Source: an uncultured Eggerthellaceae bacterium (GTDB lineage: Bacteria; Actinomycetota; Coriobacteriia; Coriobacteriales; Eggerthellaceae). From it: a stretch of 64,000 bases of DNA. Positions 24,001 to 31,890 of the stretch are shown piece after piece (the stretch's first letter is position 1; every line of letters begins with the position of its first letter). Location: assembly GCA_910584145.1 (NCBI GenBank), contig CAJTXX010000006.1, forward strand, positions 1 through 64,000. The letters are read 5' to 3'. Below the pieces are notes generated by a model. It was not told where the DNA came from and searched no databases. It worked only from the letters and a program-made list of their open reading frames with translations. A program made the translations under genes and the position numbers.

Positions 24001-27000
24001 CTGACGCGAGGGAGTTTGCGTGTTTTGCGCTCTCTCATGGAGATACAAACACTACTTTAAATAGTGATTGGATTGATGGTTATAAAGATAGCTATAGCAG
24101 ATATGGCATAAATATTAAACTTCGCACTCAGCAACAAGTTACCTACAACGCTAATGGTGGTTCGTGGAGTGATGGCAATACGAAGACACGCATGATCAAT
24201 GCCTATAGAAGTGTCGGAGAGTATTCTCCTGCACCTACATTATCAGGCAGCTCATTGAAAGGTTGGGCATTATCAGCGAATTCAACTGAAACGGTAACCT
24301 TTCCGCAGCAGATCATATCTGATATCACCTATTACGCGATATGGGAAAAATCGACGTTCACGATCACGATCGATCCTAAGGGGGGATCTTGTGAAGGGGT
24401 CGGCCCGCAAAGTGCTGGTCTCTATACGACGACGTACGACAAAAATAATTCTTGGACTGCGCCAGAGATCAAGCCTGCAAAAACGCACGACGATGACACG
24501 TTTATTGGATGGGTAGGGTCGTGGGTTGACGAAGAAGGCTGTACTTCTTCCATGACAGCAGATGGGAAGGCGTATCCCACTTGGAAGTGCGAGGCAGGTA
24601 CTACCGGGAATTACAAGATTACTGCAGTATGGATGAAGACAGTTACGATCGATCCGAATGCACCCGTCGATACTTCAGTATTGAATGTTCCGGAAAAAGT
24701 TTACTGGTTCTCGTCTATAGGCGCGACCTCTGCGAGCGATTCCGATACCGGTATGGCCAAACTAAAAAACCCTGGCTACTCTCTAAACAGTGATTGGAAC
24801 GAAGATGACGGAGAATATGTCACAAAGACTGGTGAGGAACTGTTCAAGCCAATTCCCGTTGCCAACCCCGATGGGTATGAGTTCGCTGGATGTGTCCGCA
24901 AAGAATCAACCAACATGCGAGTTGATGCAGACGGCAGGATACACAACAACGCAATACAGTATCCTCCTACGAATTTTATAGGAAACACGGTGGACTATAC
25001 GTGGGTTTGTCAGTGGAATGAATCAGAATTGAATGTTGGTGATGTCTTCATCGGCGACAACTATTTGAGATATACCGTTAAGACTGTCAACAAAGAAAAC
25101 AGAACGGCAACGGTAGACGTCGAGCGGGCGTATCGTCTGGGCGATCCTGATTATGAAGCATATAAAGAGCCAAGTGGCAAGCTTGATTTCGCGCAGACTA
25201 TCTCCGAACGTGGGTATACGTGCTCGGTCGTGGAGCTTAAGGACTCCATGAAGAATGCAGGAGCCGGTGCGCTTGAAGGATGTGAATCGGTTACCGAGAT
25301 AAAACTCAATAAAGAGATGAAGGTTATTCCTCCGCATGCTTTCAGGTCGTGCAAGGGTTTGCGCTCGATTGAATTCGTTGAAGGTGTTACGACGATCAGC
25401 ACTGGCGCTTTCGGGTTCTGTGACGATTTGACGACCCTTCAACTTCCTGCAAGCGTCACCTCAATCGGGGAGCAAGCCTTTTTCCGGTGTAAGGCTCTGA
25501 CATCTATACAGCAAGGAGACGACTCTAGTGCGAATTCTTCGTATCTCACGCAAATCGGGTCTCGAGCATTCAAGGATTGTCCGAAGATCGATACTATCGT
25601 CCTCGGGAAGGTCGATGTGATCGCAGAAGGGGCATTTTGGAACGGAATGGTAGAGCGGTCTGTATCATGCAAGGTTACATTCTGGGGTGATGTTGGTGAG
25701 ATTCAGGGAAGCGCGTTCAGAAATGCGAATATCAGTTCGTTGAAATTTGCTGGAGCTGTTGGGTTAAAGCTCAGCTGCTTTAAGGGTGCTAGTTTCGGGA
25801 CGATAGAGTTTGCAAGCACAACACACCAAGTGGATATCCCAGATATCTTCGACGGAGATAATAATCGACCCAGTTCCATCGATAAGCTGACCTTCTGCGG
25901 CCCCGTAGGGGAGATAGCAGCTAAAACGTTCCGCCACGTTAAAATCGGTTCTCTGTCATTCAAGAAGGGCGTGAAGAGCATCGGAAGCGAAGCATTCGCT
26001 GGAATTGGGCGAAAAGGCGATGTCGATCCGGGGGTCAAGACACTTGAGGGCGTCTCGCTCGAGTTCGGTGGCGCGGTTGGTTCTATCGGGGATAGCGCGT
26101 TCAGAAATAGCGGTCTTAAAGGGGTTGCATTCAATAACGGTGAAAAGGAGCTTGTCATAGGCGATCGCGCATTTGAGAAATGCGAGATCGTAACGCTGGA
26201 GCTTCCGAGCAAGACGAAATCGCTAGGTACCGCAGCATTCATGAGCAATCATGATCTGACTACGGTATCAAGTTTGGGCTCGATCGAAGCCCTTCCCGCA
26301 CAGGCATTCGCTAGTTGCGGCGCGCTGAAGAACATCAAGCTGCCGGAAGGATTGACCTCCATCGGGCAGGATGCATTCAATAAATGCACTTCGCTCAAGG
26401 AGATCAGCATCCCGACGAGCGTGGCACAGGTGGGTGCGAACGCGTTCTCCTGCACGATTGGCCCTTATTCTATCCACATCTTCGTGAACGGCACGTTGAG
26501 CGATAATCAGGTGGGAGAGCTAGGGCGGGATATGGCTAGCGCTGACGGCACCACTTATCACCAAAAGTATGATGCGATTGTATACGCCAATTCGCCCGGC
26601 GTTAACGTTGATGATTGGTATCGAGCTGGATATAAGATAGCCGAGCATACGGTCAGCTTCGACATGAACGGCTATGGCGAGCAGATTCCGGCTCAAACTG
26701 TGTGGCACAACTATAGCCTTGACAAAAAATATCCGGACGATCCTGTTGATCCGACAGGTACGTACGTATTCAAAGGATGGGAGCGAGCCATCTCTGACTC
26801 AGAAGGGCAGATGATCGGCGTCAATCGCGATACTCCAATCGATGCAGATGTCACGCTGAGAGCGATTTGGGGTAGCAAGGAGGTTCAGAAAGTCAACGTC
26901 ACCGTGCACCACTGGACGGAAGACTCCAATAAAACCGCAGGAGACGATGGCTACTGGGTTCACTATTACTGGAGAACATTTCAAGCTGAGGTAGGGTCTG

Positions 27001-29261
27001 CTTTCGTTGTTGAACCAATGGGGACAGGCAATAGCGGGACTGCGATGCCATATCCTTTTGGCTTGAGCAAAGTGGAGGGCGGAGAAGCCAATACCGAACC
27101 GGATTGGGATGTCGAGGGAAGCGCGCCAGAAACAGTCATCGTCGGTTCGTCTGATATGGTATTAAACCTATATTATAAAAGGCCGCAACGCTCGCTTGAG
27201 TTCATATATCCCGAAGTGGCGCCTCCTGGAATCGCGGTTCCGGAGAAAAAGGAATATCGTATACAAGAGCTGGTCGATTTGCCGTACCCGGACCCCGTGC
27301 CAGGTTGGACCTTCAAGGGTTGGAATCTGAAATCTGGATGGCTTGGGAATCTTGAGTATCCTCTTACGGCTGAACAGATATCGATGGGTTCACAGAACTC
27401 GGTCTTAGAGGGTCAATGGGAGAGGCATAAGACGAAGTGGACCGTACAGTATCTAGACGGCAATGGCAGCGATCTTGAAACACCCAAAGAGCTCGAGGGC
27501 TATGTAGGTGATTCTGTCACTGAAGTCGCACTAGACATCTTCGGTTATGAACTGGTTAGCGATGCGTCGCAGACGATAACGCTCGGAAGCGATGCTGATA
27601 GCAACTGCATCGACTTCATTTATCAAGCCAAGAAGACGACAGTGACGTTCGATGGCAATGGTGGGACAGGTGGTCCCGTAGGCACAGAGAAAGAGTTCAC
27701 ATTTGGCAAGCCTCTGCCCACCGTCGTGATCGATACAGCGATGGTGCCGCCTACAGGAAAGAAGCTCGACGGTTGGTACACTGCGGTAGAGGGTGGCTAC
27801 AAGATCTATAACGCTGATGGAAGCGTCGCTGGCGGTGAACCGCTCGTTGACGGAATCTGGCATGGCATTGGCGGCAGTATCCCGGTCAGCCTTGAGCTGC
27901 ATGCTCGGTGGATCGGGGTGGACTATACCGTTCAGTACATTCCCGGTGACGGGATCGGTGAGCCTTTTAGTCAAAAGGTGACATATGCTGACGGGGGCAT
28001 CTTCGCCGCCTGTACCTTTGACGCCCCCTCAGCAGGTATGAGCTTTGCTGGATGGTCGGTGCATATCGAGAACGGCGATCAGCTGGGCGTTTATGCGGCT
28101 GGTTCTGCTGCTGATGCGTTTGATGTTGCTGACGGTAGCAAGCTCATCGCCGAGGCAACATGGGCTCTCGAGGGATATCGCGTAGTGTTTGAGGCGGGAG
28201 GCGGTTCGTTCGGTGACGATATATATGGTAATCCTATCGTTGCTATTGGGGCTGACCTGATACGCGAGCCAGGTTCGCAGATAGATATTCCGGCTCCCAC
28301 GCGCCCCGACCATGCATTCATGGGATGGGGAGAGAAGGCGGCTGATGGTTCCATAGGCGACATTGTTGAGCCTGATGTTACGGCGACGCGCGATGTCACA
28401 TATGTGGCGAAATGGGATCAGCCGAGCTTCCTCGTTACCTTCAAGGGCGGTGCGTCGGGCGCCGAGTACATGGGTGTCTACCAGGGAGGTTTGCCATCGC
28501 ATGCCGATGCGTCTGAGGCTGAGGAGCATAAGGCCGAAGCGGATTACCGCTTCTACAACGAGGCTCTCGGTTGTGTGCAGCAGTGGATACAGTATGGTCA
28601 GAGTGGCCAGAGCCTCCCTGCGATCATCGATCTGTATAAGCTCGATGGTGCAGCGCCCGTTTCGAAAGCATGGACGCGTACTGGCGCTACCGATGCCGAC
28701 CCGGTGTGGGAGGGCGGCATGTCTCTCGGAGACGACACGATATTCGCGTTGCTCTATGGCGATGGCGAGCCTGCGGTCTTCACGGCCGAATTCCAGCCGG
28801 TCGCTTCTATGAAGGTGCCAGCGAATGTGGTGGTTTCCGTCAAGGAGACCGAAGCTGGCCTCGAAGTGAGCTCGACGGCCGCCGCATTCGAATCGGCGAG
28901 CGCAGGGGACATAGTGGTAACAGGCCTTCTGGAGGATTACGGCACTTCTGACGCCGTTGCGGTGCAGGCGCAGAAGCAGGCTTACATCGATGCAGCCAAG
29001 GAGCTGCTGGGTGTGGATAGCCTGATGAACGTGGCGCTCACTGTCGGTAATGACGATGATGGCGCGCAAGCTGCCTGGGGCTTCAATCTGAATAGCCGTT
29101 TGAGCAATGAGCTCGTGGGTGATGAGATCGTAGTGGATGCCGGAGGTACGCGGAGCATCAAGTTCGGGCTGACGGGCTTGGGTGCCGATGTCCACATAGA
29201 GAATGGCAAGGATAAGCGCGATATAGCCAAGCTGGCCTATACGGTGCAAGTAAAGCGATAA
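21003..29261 (+). CDS. Giant LRR/InlB-repeat surface protein (cassette 2, F2)
   Basis: The protein has 2752 residues. A signal peptide (MKKNILTLRGALTCAALSIA, cleavage near residue 36) is followed by an Ala/Glu-rich stretch to about residue 97. BspA-like leucine-rich repeats then run to about residue 640, with GAFWGN and AFAGCGSL type units. The first 720 residues align with F3. Then the sequence changes: a low-GC unrecognised region (residues 725-1030), an InlB-type repeat, a second LRR block (about 1400-1830) and a series of InlB and MucBP-like modules to about residue 2470. The last 160 residues (from MKVPANVVVSV) contain no repeats and resemble the S protein core weakly. No sorting motif or membrane anchor is present. 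A G10 tract at codons 179-182 makes expression potentially phase variable. Likely adhesin. Confidence 0.88.
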   Translation: MKKNILTLRGALTCAALSIALVAGLVPAQALSSIALAAESGDVPSAAAEEAAADGARTAEAEQAIAPEEAANEAVAADAEGEPAAEAAQAEPTAQQVVQGSITDAAEVDIVSASVQLQSDAALISYNGLVYATCADDDEAVSLVGWTGVAPTGAVAVPERIASGSATYVVKNIGSHDPVGGGFCASSVEGEQPAVGLAADEAGSDDGAASAPDPYATDLYADADKAPGVASITIPTTVESVDPAFFQLFPNAASIAVDAGNQHLTSYNGMLFGTDDAGEPTDLLLVPEGMEGAAVLPSSVAAVPACVITRCTKLQAIEFPTGSTANARFATWNGILYTADKATLLAAPAGLGASATIAPECTAIAAGAFWGNTELKTITSAGAVAEIAMGGDAAGDGADAAVPAFNGDAIGGATVLAAERAAWEAAGFTRFADAVEAGQTIASLDQPGLAYILQDDSTLAAYWEGSEAAPEALVIPATVELDGVAYRVSAIREGGFAEQAGLRAVELPAGLTAIAPRAFAGSGLASMSIPGSVARIGDAAFEGCASLAEIELNEGTRTIGASAFAGTAAASVTLPASVAAVGAHAFAGCGSLQTVLDLGRVPEVDASALAECSGVSVYVPINEAGDYAWNLGAPAANNHLMPYGVKASAEPISLAQGESADLFEGGYLEAPGEVKATSAYKSNVSVTDNRTVTGKQLGTTPVTTTLTLGDIQLASTTQTARVTLAAEDQVGSKITSSSSETLSDFGIDESTGETIYSINGGFDGTVFEGEDVHVNDALGATFGGTDGDGYTIVLAQAEGEIVRFSDINLPPSSDLQASRITIDASNGNVYKIEKVLAWRVLSSGVLAVVEMKSGSDDLRIRYYSSYNQGKSPDRYDIASKFICYGFSFVGNSDLLGFDCYHASDANSGGMIKEDVYLTPRMGRVTEELIINSPDMVKIEKSDLSSFSDSLSTADGSAGQRIPYACGVRVIDNTSLMVAYVPSDTTSCWISYAYVRQKQEADAREFACFALSHGDTNTTLNSDWIDGYKDSYSRYGINIKLRTQQQVTYNANGGSWSDGNTKTRMINAYRSVGEYSPAPTLSGSSLKGWALSANSTETVTFPQQIISDITYYAIWEKSTFTITIDPKGGSCEGVGPQSAGLYTTTYDKNNSWTAPEIKPAKTHDDDTFIGWVGSWVDEEGCTSSMTADGKAYPTWKCEAGTTGNYKITAVWMKTVTIDPNAPVDTSVLNVPEKVYWFSSIGATSASDSDTGMAKLKNPGYSLNSDWNEDDGEYVTKTGEELFKPIPVANPDGYEFAGCVRKESTNMRVDADGRIHNNAIQYPPTNFIGNTVDYTWVCQWNESELNVGDVFIGDNYLRYTVKTVNKENRTATVDVERAYRLGDPDYEAYKEPSGKLDFAQTISERGYTCSVVELKDSMKNAGAGALEGCESVTEIKLNKEMKVIPPHAFRSCKGLRSIEFVEGVTTISTGAFGFCDDLTTLQLPASVTSIGEQAFFRCKALTSIQQGDDSSANSSYLTQIGSRAFKDCPKIDTIVLGKVDVIAEGAFWNGMVERSVSCKVTFWGDVGEIQGSAFRNANISSLKFAGAVGLKLSCFKGASFGTIEFASTTHQVDIPDIFDGDNNRPSSIDKLTFCGPVGEIAAKTFRHVKIGSLSFKKGVKSIGSEAFAGIGRKGDVDPGVKTLEGVSLEFGGAVGSIGDSAFRNSGLKGVAFNNGEKELVIGDRAFEKCEIVTLELPSKTKSLGTAAFMSNHDLTTVSSLGSIEALPAQAFASCGALKNIKLPEGLTSIGQDAFNKCTSLKEISIPTSVAQVGANAFSCTIGPYSIHIFVNGTLSDNQVGELGRDMASADGTTYHQKYDAIVYANSPGVNVDDWYRAGYKIAEHTVSFDMNGYGEQIPAQTVWHNYSLDKKYPDDPVDPTGTYVFKGWERAISDSEGQMIGVNRDTPIDADVTLRAIWGSKEVQKVNVTVHHWTEDSNKTAGDDGYWVHYYWRTFQAEVGSAFVVEPMGTGNSGTAMPYPFGLSKVEGGEANTEPDWDVEGSAPETVIVGSSDMVLNLYYKRPQRSLEFIYPEVAPPGIAVPEKKEYRIQELVDLPYPDPVPGWTFKGWNLKSGWLGNLEYPLTAEQISMGSQNSVLEGQWERHKTKWTVQYLDGNGSDLETPKELEGYVGDSVTEVALDIFGYELVSDASQTITLGSDADSNCIDFIYQAKKTTVTFDGNGGTGGPVGTEKEFTFGKPLPTVVIDTAMVPPTGKKLDGWYTAVEGGYKIYNADGSVAGGEPLVDGIWHGIGGSIPVSLELHARWIGVDYTVQYIPGDGIGEPFSQKVTYADGGIFAACTFDAPSAGMSFAGWSVHIENGDQLGVYAAGSAADAFDVADGSKLIAEATWALEGYRVVFEAGGGSFGDDIYGNPIVAIGADLIREPGSQIDIPAPTRPDHAFMGWGEKAADGSIGDIVEPDVTATRDVTYVAKWDQPSFLVTFKGGASGAEYMGVYQGGLPSHADASEAEEHKAEADYRFYNEALGCVQQWIQYGQSGQSLPAIIDLYKLDGAAPVSKAWTRTGATDADPVWEGGMSLGDDTIFALLYGDGEPAVFTAEFQPVASMKVPANVVVSVKETEAGLEVSSTAAAFESASAGDIVVTGLLEDYGTSDAVAVQAQKQAYIDAAKELLGVDSLMNVALTVGNDDDGAQAAWGFNLNSRLSNELVGDEIVVDAGGTRSIKFGLTGLGADVHIENGKDKRDIAKLAYTVQVKR
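21539..21548 (+). repeat. G10 homopolymer in F2 (candidate contingency locus)
   Basis: Ten consecutive G residues give V-G-G-G. With nine Gs the new frame meets TAG about 14 codons after the tract; with eleven Gs it meets TGA about six codons after. The surrounding segment of roughly 37 residues has no counterpart in F3. Confidence 0.75.
23165..28000 (+). other. Low-GC mosaic segment inside F2
   Basis: At about 23165 the coding sequence changes abruptly from GC-rich codons to A/T-ending codons (GAA, AAA, ATA, GAT, TTA). The effect is strongest to about 25200 and then fades. The N-terminal 720 residues and the last few hundred remain GC-rich. The right boundary is gradual and approximate. Confidence 0.65.
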
Positions 29262-29284
29262 CCGGCTTTCAGAATAGCCATACT

Positions 29285-29308
29285 GAGGTGCTCCTCTGGA
29301 GCCACCTC
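29285..29308 (+). promoter_or_regulatory. Intercistronic hairpin between F2 and A2
   Basis: GAGGTG-CTCC and GGAG-C-CACCTC form a 10-bp stem with a one-base bulge and a TCT loop, 23 bases after the F2 stop. No T-run follows. Confidence 0.5.
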
Positions 29309-29368
29309 TGGCCCGTCGCAACCCTGAACCGGGAGAACGCATAAGGAAACCGACGAGAAAGACAGCAT

Positions 29369-30019
29369 ATGCCAAACGATATGAACAAGCGAAACGATAT
29401 ACCGCAAGCTGCGGCTTCCCGCCGGCTATCTGCCCAACAGAGCGCACGGCAGCAGCAAGGGGCGGCAAACGGCGTGCCTCACGTGAGCATGCCTATCGGC
29501 GAGCAAGCGCGCAGTGACGCAGCGGGCAAGAAACGCACCATCATCGTGGTGGTGTGCTGTGTGGTCGCGGCGCTCGCGGTGTGGCTTTTGGTGTGGCTGT
29601 TCGCGTGCAATGGCAACAGCCTGTTCGACAGCAATGCGCAGACCGGGCAGGCGCCCTACAAGTCGGCCGAAGAGATGCAGGCCGAGCTCGACCGGCAGGT
29701 GGAGGAGGGCATGTTCAACATCTCCATCGCCTCGGCCATCCAGTTCGCTGATGGGACGAGCAGCGGCACCGCATACATCGAGAACGTGCCGGGCAACCGC
29801 TACAACATGCAGGTGGTCATAACCGACGACGCTACCAAAGAGGTGCTGTACGAGAGCGGCGTGCTCGCGCCGAACCAGTTCATCGAAGACATAACGCTGG
29901 CGAAAGACCTAGAGCCTGGCACCTACAACGCGACCGCTACATTCAAGGCGCTCGACCCCACGACCTACGACGAAGTGGGCCAAGCGGCGGCGAAGATAGC
30001 GATCAACGTGCTGGGGTGA
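29369..30019 (+). CDS. Small bitopic membrane protein, MFNISIA family (cassette 2, A2)
   Basis: The protein has 216 residues. The Gln/Ala-rich N-terminus ends in GKKR. The membrane helix (around residues 58-80) ends WLLVWLFACNGN, matching A1 and A3. The ectodomain has AEEMQAELDRQVEEGMFNIS, IENVPGNRYNMQV, YESGVLAPNQFI, PGTYNATATF and a closing KIAINVLG. The Shine-Dalgarno is weak. Overall identity with A1 and A3 is visibly higher than with any B protein, so A and B split before or independently of cassette duplication. The intergenic gap to S2 is much longer than in the other cassettes because of a palindromic element. Confidence 0.82.
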   Translation: MPNDMNKRNDIPQAAASRRLSAQQSARQQQGAANGVPHVSMPIGEQARSDAAGKKRTIIVVVCCVVAALAVWLLVWLFACNGNSLFDSNAQTGQAPYKSAEEMQAELDRQVEEGMFNISIASAIQFADGTSSGTAYIENVPGNRYNMQVVITDDATKEVLYESGVLAPNQFIEDITLAKDLEPGTYNATATFKALDPTTYDEVGQAAAKIAINVLG

Positions 30020-30024
30020 GGGCT

Positions 30025-30181
30025 TTTTTGGAATTCTCGACCCTAATGCGAACGAAATGGGGTGTTTCGAGCCCTCTTCGCCAGATCGGCAGAATCGGGC
30101 GAACGCCTGAACTGGGCTTTCTTGAAAAGGGATTTGCGAAGACGCCGTTTCGGTTCGCATGAGGGGAAAAATTCCCAAAAA
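30025..30181. repeat. MITE/REP-like palindromic element between A2 and S2
   Basis: The left end TTTTTGGAATTCTCGACCCT and the reverse complement of the right end (TTTTTGGGAATTTTTCCCCT) begin an imperfect inverted repeat of about 37 bp. It includes a shared ATGCGAAC-GAAA block. No ORF is present. This 157-bp insertion accounts for about half of the 327-nt gap between A2 and S2 (75 and 102 nt in cassettes 1 and 3). The rest of the gap, up to 30270, shows nothing I recognise. Confidence 0.5.
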
Positions 30182-30270
30182 CGGGCCGAGAACGGCTCGG
30201 AGCATAGGGATAGGCCCTGCGATAACGGTCGCTAAGCGTGCGCCGGGGCTGGACCGGGGCTGACGAGAGG

Positions 30271-30346
30271 TCAAACGTGCATCGGGAAATGCACTTGACA
30301 TAGCAAGGACAGGAAAGATGGCTTCACGACAAAGGAGGAATGAGCC
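30271..30346 (+). promoter_or_regulatory. Leader of S2: stem-loop, AGCARGGAC element and RBS hairpin
   Basis: TCAA-(AC)-GTGCAT/ATGCAC-TTGA is a 10-bp stem with a 2-nt bulge (30271-30298). AGCAAGGACAG follows. TGGCT (30319-30323) then pairs with AGCCA (30343-30347), leaving AAAGGAGG in the loop; the last A is the start codon's A. Confidence 0.6.
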
Positions 30347-31069
30347 ATGAAGAAGACGATGGTAGGGGCGGTGGCGCTGTCCGCGGCGCTCGTGCTGGGA
30401 TGCGCGACGCCGGCATTCGCCGAAGTGAGCGCTTCGGGTGATACCGCGTTCGATCAGGCGGCGGGTGCCGCTACCGGTGACCAGACCACGGTGGTGCAGC
30501 TCGAGGCCACCACGACGCAGATCAACGCGACGGTGCCCGTTACCGTGGTGGTGTCGGCGAAGATCGAGGGCGGCAAGATGATAACGCCGTCGGCAGGCGC
30601 GTATAAGATCGTGAACAACTCCACGGCGGGCTCGCTGTACGTGACGAGCGCTGCGGGCACGCTGGTGGCGGGCGAGTGGAGCGACGCGGCTTCCACCGAT
30701 GCCGCCGCCGATACGGCTGCCCCGCGCCCCGAGAGCGACACCGCCAAATACGGCTCGGTGGTGGTGACGCTGACGTCCGGCGCGCTGGGCGAGGCGGATG
30801 CTGACACCGGCGTGGTGGAGCTCGGCACGACCACGAACGAGCCCATAACCTTGGCTGGTCTGGCCAAGACCGACATCAAGGCAGAGAGCCCGTGGGTCAT
30901 CGAGAAGGCGACGGTGGTTGACGGTGTGACCAAGGGCACCGAGCTGGGCCTGAAGCTGGCTGCCCGCGGCTCGGCGCTGGCTGATCTGACGACAGCATCT
31001 GACGCGGTGAAGCTGATGGATATCGTCTACACCGTGACGATGGTGAACCCCAACGCGGCCACCGCGTAG
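30347..31069 (+). CDS. Small secreted protein, possible major subunit (cassette 2, S2)
   Basis: The protein has 240 residues. The signal peptide MKKTMVGAVALSAALVLG ends near PAFA. The mature core TTQINATVPVTVVVSAKIEG, then GGKMITPSAGAYKIVNN and LYVTSAAG, aligns with S1 and S3. The middle is Ala/Asp/Thr-rich and differs from the others. It ends with a beta-strand-like VYTVTMVNPNAATA. It has no anchor and no cysteine after the signal peptide. Variation in the middle with conserved first strands fits a surface subunit under antigenic pressure (inference). Confidence 0.8.
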   Translation: MKKTMVGAVALSAALVLGCATPAFAEVSASGDTAFDQAAGAATGDQTTVVQLEATTTQINATVPVTVVVSAKIEGGKMITPSAGAYKIVNNSTAGSLYVTSAAGTLVAGEWSDAASTDAAADTAAPRPESDTAKYGSVVVTLTSGALGEADADTGVVELGTTTNEPITLAGLAKTDIKAESPWVIEKATVVDGVTKGTELGLKLAARGSALADLTTASDAVKLMDIVYTVTMVNPNAATA

Positions 31070-31089
31070 CTGGTGGCGGGGCGAGTTCT

Positions 31090-31854
31090 ATGACGGCATC
31101 TGGCTATAGGCGCATCCAGAACGGGCATGGGCATCCGGCATCGGGGCCCGTGCGCCGGACGGTGGCTGGCGGTCGGGTGTCGTATGGCGTCGGGAACGCC
31201 CCGCGCGCTCGGGCAGAGGCGGCGGGCGCGCCCATGCAGGGCGCACCGTATCCGCCGGCGAGCATGGTCTACCCGCAGGGTCACCTGGTGGGACAGCAGG
31301 TCTACCCTGCGGGGGCCGTGCCCGCTTGGCAGCACGCCGCGCAGCCGGCGCCTCAGAGGAAGCGCAGGCGCATCGGGCTTTGGGTAGCGCTGCTGGTGGC
31401 GCTCGTCTGCCTGGTGGCGGGCTGCTTGTTGGCTCTGTCGCTCTGCGATGGACCGGGCCGCAGCCGCGCCGGCGCACCGGGCCAGCTCGAGGGTAAGACG
31501 CCTGAGGAGATACAGGCCGAGCTCGATCGGCAGGTGTCGGAGGGCATGTTCAACATCAGCATAGCCAGCGTGGCCCAGTTCGCCGACGGCACGAGCGAAG
31601 GCGAGCTGCGCATAGAGAACGTGCCTGGCAACCGATACCTGATGCAGGTCGTCATAACGCTGGACGATACGGGGCAGCAGATATACGAGAGCGGGATCAT
31701 CGAACCCGACCACCACATACAGCGCGATGCGCTGAGCGTGGATCTTGACCCCGGCACCTACGACGCGACCGCTACCTTCTTGGCGCTCGATGCGCAGACG
31801 GAGGAAGAGGCGGGTCGTGCCGCGGCCAAGATGCTCATCCAGGTGATGGGCTAA
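31090..31854 (+). CDS. Bitopic membrane protein with Pro/Gly-rich N-terminus, MFNISIA family (cassette 2, B2)
   Basis: The protein has 254 residues and starts 20 bases after the S2 stop, the same spacing as in cassette 1. The N-terminal 95 residues are rich in Gly, Ala, Pro, Gln and Tyr, then QRKRRR leads into the helix IGLWVALLVALVCLVAGCLL. The ectodomain has EGKTPEEIQAELDRQVSEGM, FNISIASVAQFADG, IENVPGNRYLMQV, YESGIIEPDHHIQ and a closing KMLIQVMG. A cytoplasmic disordered tail of this sort might bind partners inside the cell, but no motif identifies one. Confidence 0.8.
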   Translation: MTASGYRRIQNGHGHPASGPVRRTVAGGRVSYGVGNAPRARAEAAGAPMQGAPYPPASMVYPQGHLVGQQVYPAGAVPAWQHAAQPAPQRKRRRIGLWVALLVALVCLVAGCLLALSLCDGPGRSRAGAPGQLEGKTPEEIQAELDRQVSEGMFNISIASVAQFADGTSEGELRIENVPGNRYLMQVVITLDDTGQQIYESGIIEPDHHIQRDALSVDLDPGTYDATATFLALDAQTEEEAGRAAAKMLIQVMG

Positions 31855-31890
31855 GGGCAACATAACGAACGCACGAGCAAAGGGAGCATC

